The notes under the pieces were generated by a model. The model worked only from the letters and a program-made list of their open reading frames with translations, was not told where the DNA came from and did not search any database. From Bacteroidota bacterium (GTDB lineage Bacteria; Bacteroidota; Bacteroidia; Flavobacteriales; Flavobacteriaceae), in assembly GCA_023437485.1 (NCBI GenBank), contig JAEZGB010000016.1, positions 1 to 8,521 on the forward strand: a DNA stretch of 8,521 nt. Direction: 5' to 3'. The translations under genes were made by a program, and so were the position numbers. Below are positions 5,965 through 8,521 of this stretch, piece after piece. Each line of letters begins with the position of its first letter. Position 1 is the stretch's first letter.

Positions 5965-7051
5965 ATTTATAGTAAGAGTAGTTTTCGCCCTCAGGCATGT
6001 CCAGCAGTGAATGGTAGATAAGCCTGATTACATTTTCCACATCGTCGCGGTGAACCATCTCAACCGTGGTATGCATATAGCGAAGCGGTAGCGAAATCAG
6101 GGCCGATGGTACCCCGCCATTGCTATAGGCAAACGCGTCGGTGTCAGTCCCGGTAACCCTGGACGATGCAAGTCGCTGAAATGGTATTTCGTTCTTTTTG
6201 GCCGAAGTGAGTATGAGTTCCCGCAAATTGTTCTGGACGGCAGGGGCATAAGTTACAACCGGGCCTTTGCCAATCTGGATCTCGCCTTCTATCTTTTTGT
6301 TGATCATCGGCGTGGTGGTATCATGACATACATCCGTCACGATGGCGGCATTGGGCCGGATGGTCTTGGTAATCATTTCGGCACCGCGAAGCCCAACCTC
6401 CTCCTGCACTGAATTGGTAATATAAAGGCCAAATGGAAGTTTTTTGCCGCTCTCTTTTAAAAGGCGCGCGATCTGTGCGATCATGAATCCGCCCATACGG
6501 TTGTCGATGGCGCGGCAAACAAACTTATTGTTGTTCAGGACCGTGAATTCATCGGGATATGTGATTACGCAGCCTACATGGACGCCCATTTCCTCAACCT
6601 CCTCTTTGGTTTCACAGCCGATATCGAAAAACAGGTTCTCTATTTTTGCGTTTTCCTCCTTGTCCCTGTTTCGGGTATGGATGGCCGGCCAGCCAAATAC
6701 CCCGTTGACGATGCCGTTTGAGGTGTGGATGTTTACCCGTTTTGAGGGCGCGATCTGATGATCGGAACCCCCATTGCGTATCACGTAAATAAGGCCGTTG
6801 TCAGTGATGTAATTGACATACCACGAGATTTCGTCGGCATGGCCTTCAATGACAACTTTGTAGGGGTGGTCAGGATTGATTACTCCAACTGCAGTTCCGT
6901 ACGCGTCGGTAATAAATTCGTCCACATAAGGCCGAAGGTATTCCATCCATATTTTCTGGCCCCCGGACTCATAACCCGTTGGCGATGCATTGTTGAGATA
7001 TTGCTCAAGGAATTTAAGTGAATTATCGTCAAGGACGCTTTTGATTTTCAT
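5963..7051 (-). CDS. M42 family metallopeptidase (TET/glutamyl aminopeptidase-like)
   Basis: This is a 362-residue cytoplasmic dinuclear-zinc aminopeptidase; family members form large hollow tetrahedral complexes that trim peptides. The metal and catalytic residues are all present, by comparison with the M42 pattern: GHADE (H71, with D73), RAIDNR (bridging D183), SVQEEVGLRGA (214-224; general base E217 and ligand E218), TDVCHD (D240) and YMHTTVE (H327). Length and motifs agree with a full M42 enzyme, so it should be active; substrate preference cannot be read. The ATG at 7049-7051 starts a typical N-terminus with no signal peptide. The gene ends in a terminator shared with the opposite gene and is divergent from the DUF4294 gene. 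A -7-like TAATTTAG (7075-7068, minus) without a clear -33 is the only promoter hint. Confidence 0.93.
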   Translation of the reverse strand: MKIKSVLDDNSLKFLEQYLNNASPTGYESGGQKIWMEYLRPYVDEFITDAYGTAVGVINPDHPYKVVIEGHADEISWYVNYITDNGLIYVIRNGGSDHQIAPSKRVNIHTSNGIVNGVFGWPAIHTRNRDKEENAKIENLFFDIGCETKEEVEEMGVHVGCVITYPDEFTVLNNNKFVCRAIDNRMGGFMIAQIARLLKESGKKLPFGLYITNSVQEEVGLRGAEMITKTIRPNAAIVTDVCHDTTTPMINKKIEGEIQIGKGPVVTYAPAVQNNLRELILTSAKKNEIPFQRLASSRVTGTDTDAFAYSNGGVPSALISLPLRYMHTTVEMVHRDDVENVIRLIYHSLLDMPEGENYSYYK

Positions 7052-7079
7052 ATACTTTGAATTTGGGCTAAATTATGAA

Positions 7080-7115
7080 TTTGGCATCAGAGTTGCATAA
7101 AAGTTGCTACTTTTG
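7080..7115 (+). promoter_or_regulatory. Promoter of DUF4294 gene
   Basis: TACTTTTG (7108-7115) is a full -7 match. A TTTG at 7080-7083 lies 24 nt upstream, slightly farther than the usual 19-21. The ATG at 7133 lies 17 bp past the -7 box, giving a short leader. Confidence 0.5.
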
Positions 7116-7132
7116 ATCACCAATAATTAAGG

Positions 7133-7825
7133 ATGAACTTTAATTTTGCCTTTATTTTCCTGATGTTTTGCACGCTTTTGCAGGCGCAGGTCAATACCGA
7201 TACCATTCGCCGCGAGACCGTGGAGATTGATTTAGACACGCTGCTTTTTGGCGACCCGATCCTGCTGGAAGAAGTTGTAATCAACAAAAACAAACTGGAT
7301 GATGAGGCACGCAAGCGTTTTTTGCTCCTTCAAAGCCGGGTCTATAAAACCTATCCGTATGCCAAAATAGCTTCCGAGCGCCTGACCATGCTGGACCGAA
7401 ACATGGCAAAATTAAAGACCAGTAAGGAAAAGCGCAAGTACTTTAAAATTGTGGAGGAGTATGTCCAAAATGAGTTCACTGAAAAACTTAAAAAGCTCTC
7501 GCGCAAACAAGGTCAAATCCTGGTTAAATTAATCAACCGGCAAACCGGCGAAACCGCTTTTGACCTTGTAAAGGATTATAAAAGCGGCTGGAAGGCGTTC
7601 TGGGCAAGCAATACTGCCAAACTTTTTGATATTGACCTTAAGGCTGGCTATGACCCGTACAAAGTGAACGAGGATTACCTGATCGAAACCATCCTGGTGC
7701 GCGCCTTTGCAAACGGGCGCCTGATAGAGCAGAAAGCGGCCAAGCCGGTCAATTATGAGGAGGTGAATGAATATTGGATGGAAAAGGCTGAGCGGCAAAA
7801 AGCGGCCAAGGCGTCCAACGAATAA
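7133..7825 (+). CDS. DUF4294 domain protein, exported
   Basis: This 230-residue protein begins with a signal peptide (MNFNFAFIFLMFCTLLQAQ, cleavage about residue 18) and is a Bacteroidota-specific DUF4294 protein. Conserved stretches visible are RVYKTYPYAKIASERL (69-84), a charged, helix-forming region around 88-120 rich in Lys and Glu, LSRKQGQILVKLINRQTG (122-139), YKSGWKAFWASNTAKLF (149-165) and YDPYKVNEDYLIETIL (173-188). No catalytic motif is recognised and the molecular function is unknown; location is likely periplasmic. The gene is divergent from the M42 peptidase, a pairing I recall from other Flavobacteriaceae but cannot verify here. The rRNA operon lies downstream in the same direction. 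The tail after residue 200 is rich in Lys and Glu and likely flexible. A 14-bp palindrome starts one base past its stop. Confidence 0.85.
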   Translation: MNFNFAFIFLMFCTLLQAQVNTDTIRRETVEIDLDTLLFGDPILLEEVVINKNKLDDEARKRFLLLQSRVYKTYPYAKIASERLTMLDRNMAKLKTSKEKRKYFKIVEEYVQNEFTEKLKKLSRKQGQILVKLINRQTGETAFDLVKDYKSGWKAFWASNTAKLFDIDLKAGYDPYKVNEDYLIETILVRAFANGRLIEQKAAKPVNYEEVNEYWMEKAERQKAAKASNE

Positions 7826-7826
7826 C

Positions 7827-7840
7827 CACAAGGCCTTGTG
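7827..7840. repeat. 14-bp perfect palindrome after DUF4294 gene
   Basis: CACAAGGCCTTGTG is its own reverse complement. As RNA it can form only a 5-bp stem with a GGCC loop, followed by sequence that becomes T-rich about 15 bases later, so it is at best a weak terminator. It could equally be a protein site. Confidence 0.45.
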
Positions 7841-7885
7841 CTGTTCATTCTATATTATTTTTTAGGAGCTTAATCCTTCGAATTT

Positions 7886-7913
7886 AGTCGAAAGTCGAAA
7901 GACGAAAGACGAA
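7886..7913. repeat. Heptad tandem array A (4 x 7 bp)
   Basis: Four consecutive 7-bp units: AGTCGAA twice, then AGACGAA twice, with a partial fifth unit (AGAAG) after. Equivalent phasing gives a GACGAAA core. It lies in the non-coding stretch upstream of the rRNA promoters. Confidence 0.85.
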
Positions 7914-7959
7914 AGAAGCTGCAGGGATGGCCGAATGTCATCGGTTACCTCGTAACAAA

Positions 7960-8008
7960 CTGACGACTGATGGCTGACGACTGACGACTGACGACTGACC
8001 ACTGATGA
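7960..8008. repeat. Heptad tandem array B (7 x 7 bp)
   Basis: Seven 7-bp units of CTGACGA: exact at 7960, 7974, 7981 and 7988, with variants CTGATGG, CTGACCA and CTGATGA. Rephased, the core is GACGACT, which shares GACGA with array A 46 bp upstream. No flanking duplication or gene is attached. Similar heptads occur between genes in Bacteroidota genomes as I recall, but this was not checked. Confidence 0.85.
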
Positions 8009-8054
8009 CTGCTAAAGCTGAATCCTTGCAATTGAGCCCCTTAGCTTCATAAGC

Positions 8055-8116
8055 AAAAAATATTTCAAAAAAACCTCCGTTATCCCTTGCGAGAGTCAAA
8101 AACCGGCGTACTTTTG
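8055..8116 (+). promoter_or_regulatory. rRNA promoter P1 with A-tract upstream element
   Basis: TTG (8087-8089), a 19-nt spacer and TACTTTTG (8109-8116) match the consensus, and the -7 box is followed by CACCCGC. An A/T-rich block, AAAAAATATTTCAAAA (8055-8070), precedes it and could act like an UP element. The block and the -7 region are repeated at P3. Confidence 0.7.
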
Positions 8117-8193
8117 CACCCGCATTCAGGAAGTTCTTTTACATGATGGGGCGGCATTTTCAAAGGGGTTGTTGAAAACTCACCGAGAAAAGA

Positions 8194-8226
8194 TTTGGAT
8201 TAAAGGGGAAGGCGGGATTATCTTTG
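8194..8226 (+). promoter_or_regulatory. rRNA promoter P2
   Basis: TTTG (8194-8197), a 21-nt spacer and TATCTTTG (8219-8226) fully match the Bacteroidota consensus. The bases after the -7 box (CGCCC) resemble those after P1 and P3 (CACCC). It lies about 110 bp after P1. Confidence 0.6.
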
Positions 8227-8256
8227 CGCCCTGCAAAACCGGCCGGGAGCGATGAG

Positions 8257-8308
8257 AAAAAAATATTTTCAAAATCGCTTGCCAAAGTAAAAAGAAGTTG
8301 TACTTTTG
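8257..8308 (+). promoter_or_regulatory. rRNA promoter P3 (proximal) with A-tract element
   Basis: TTG (8279-8281), a 19-nt spacer and TACTTTTG (8301-8308), again followed by CACCCGC. An A/T-rich block almost equal to that of P1 lies at 8257-8274, four bases before the -33 box. The predicted start at about 8312-8315 would give a leader of about 170 nt before mature 16S. Confidence 0.75.
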
Positions 8309-8320
8309 CACCCGCTTTGA

Positions 8321-8332
8321 GAACGAAAGTTC
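8321..8332 (+). other. Leader hairpin 1 (GAAA tetraloop)
   Basis: GAAC-GAAA-GTTC forms a 4-bp stem with a GNRA loop, possibly extended by GCT/AGC pairing across an internal loop. It lies at the very start of the rRNA leader predicted from P3. Confidence 0.45.
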
Positions 8333-8382
8333 GGAGCGAAAAAACAAGAAGACACGTTCATAGACATATTGGATTGACAGCA

Positions 8383-8404
8383 CTTTTAAGGGTGACCTTA
8401 AAAG
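8383..8404 (+). other. Leader hairpin 2 (9-bp stem, GTGA tetraloop)
   Basis: CTTTTAAGG (8383-8391) pairs perfectly with CCTTAAAAG (8396-8404) around GTGA, a GNRA-type loop. No T run follows, so it is not a terminator. It sits in the rRNA leader between P3 and 16S and may take part in antitermination or processing; that role is inferred. Confidence 0.65.
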
Positions 8405-8481
8405 AAGCAGAGAGTAAGAAAGAATACGTTAGAATAAGACCTTGAGGTCAGATCAATAATTTGCCGTACATTTTACAATAT

Positions 8482-8521
8482 ACGATGAAGAGTTTGATCC
8501 TGGCTCAGGATGAACGCTAGC
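8482..8521 (+). rRNA. rrs: 16S ribosomal RNA, 5' end (partial)
   Basis: The universal 5' segment of 16S rRNA, AGAGTTTGATCCTGGCTCAG, lies at 8489-8508 and is followed by GATGAACGCTAGC. Setting its first A as E. coli position 8 places the 16S 5' end near 8482. The gene continues past the right edge. The stretch ahead of it (about 8312-8481) is the transcribed leader and includes a segment around 8357-8381 (TTCATAGACATATTGGATTG) that I associate with Flavobacterium rRNA leaders. Confidence 0.95.

Noticed and set aside
7068..7075. Promoter for the M42 peptidase (TAATTTAG on minus)
   Set aside because: One mismatch in the -7 box and no TTG at the right distance.
7827..7860. Terminator after DUF4294
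   Set aside because: The palindrome gives only a 5-bp stem and the T-rich part lies too far away; kept only as a palindrome.
7886..8008. CRISPR-like array
   Set aside because: The units are 7 bp with no spacers and there are no cas genes; these are simple tandem repeats.
8224..8445. 73-codon open frame in the rRNA leader
   Set aside because: It spans promoter P3 and leader hairpins, has no signal or domain, and does not start with ATG.

Overview
The window looks like chromosomal DNA from a member of the Flavobacteriaceae (Bacteroidota). The evidence is a gldF gliding-motility gene, a DUF4294 gene beside an M42 peptidase, a Flavobacterium-like PhoH, promoters of the Bacteroidota type (-33 TTG or TTTG, about 19-21 nt spacer, -7 TAnnTTTG), the near absence of Shine-Dalgarno sequences, and a 16S rRNA 5' end with a flavobacterial-looking leader. 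By eye the coding GC is near the mid or high 40s, above most Flavobacterium. Species cannot be named from this window.

Layout. Bases 1-1615 (minus strand) hold three genes in the same direction: a SAM hydroxide adenosyltransferase, a small ABM-fold protein overlapping it by one base, and the 5' part of gldF, which has its own promoter. A divergent promoter region at 1616-1714 separates these from phoH (plus, TTG start). phoH runs tail-to-tail into a membrane-anchored beta-propeller protein related to GINT1-N/GH43 (minus). A gene-free stretch of about 310 bp then carries the promoter of purC (plus). Two small secreted-protein genes follow on the plus strand, one with ankyrin repeats and one unrecognised, each with a hairpin terminator after it. 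The second terminator is bidirectional and also serves the convergent M42 aminopeptidase gene (minus, 5963-7051), which is divergent from a DUF4294 gene (plus, 7133-7825).

Bases 7826-8481 are non-coding and are the structured part of the window. They contain two related 7-bp tandem repeat arrays, then three successive promoters of the Bacteroidota type, two of which belong to a duplicated module, then a leader with GNRA-capped hairpins. The 16S rRNA starts at about 8482, and only its first 40 or so bases lie in the window.

Most genes are housekeeping or lineage-typical. I see no defence system, mobile element, CRISPR array or obvious novel multi-gene system. The points most worth a second look are the multi-promoter rRNA control region with its duplicated module, the heptad arrays upstream of it, the altered active-site loop of the SAM enzyme, the nearly leaderless gldF promoter, and the propeller gene placed between phoH and purC.
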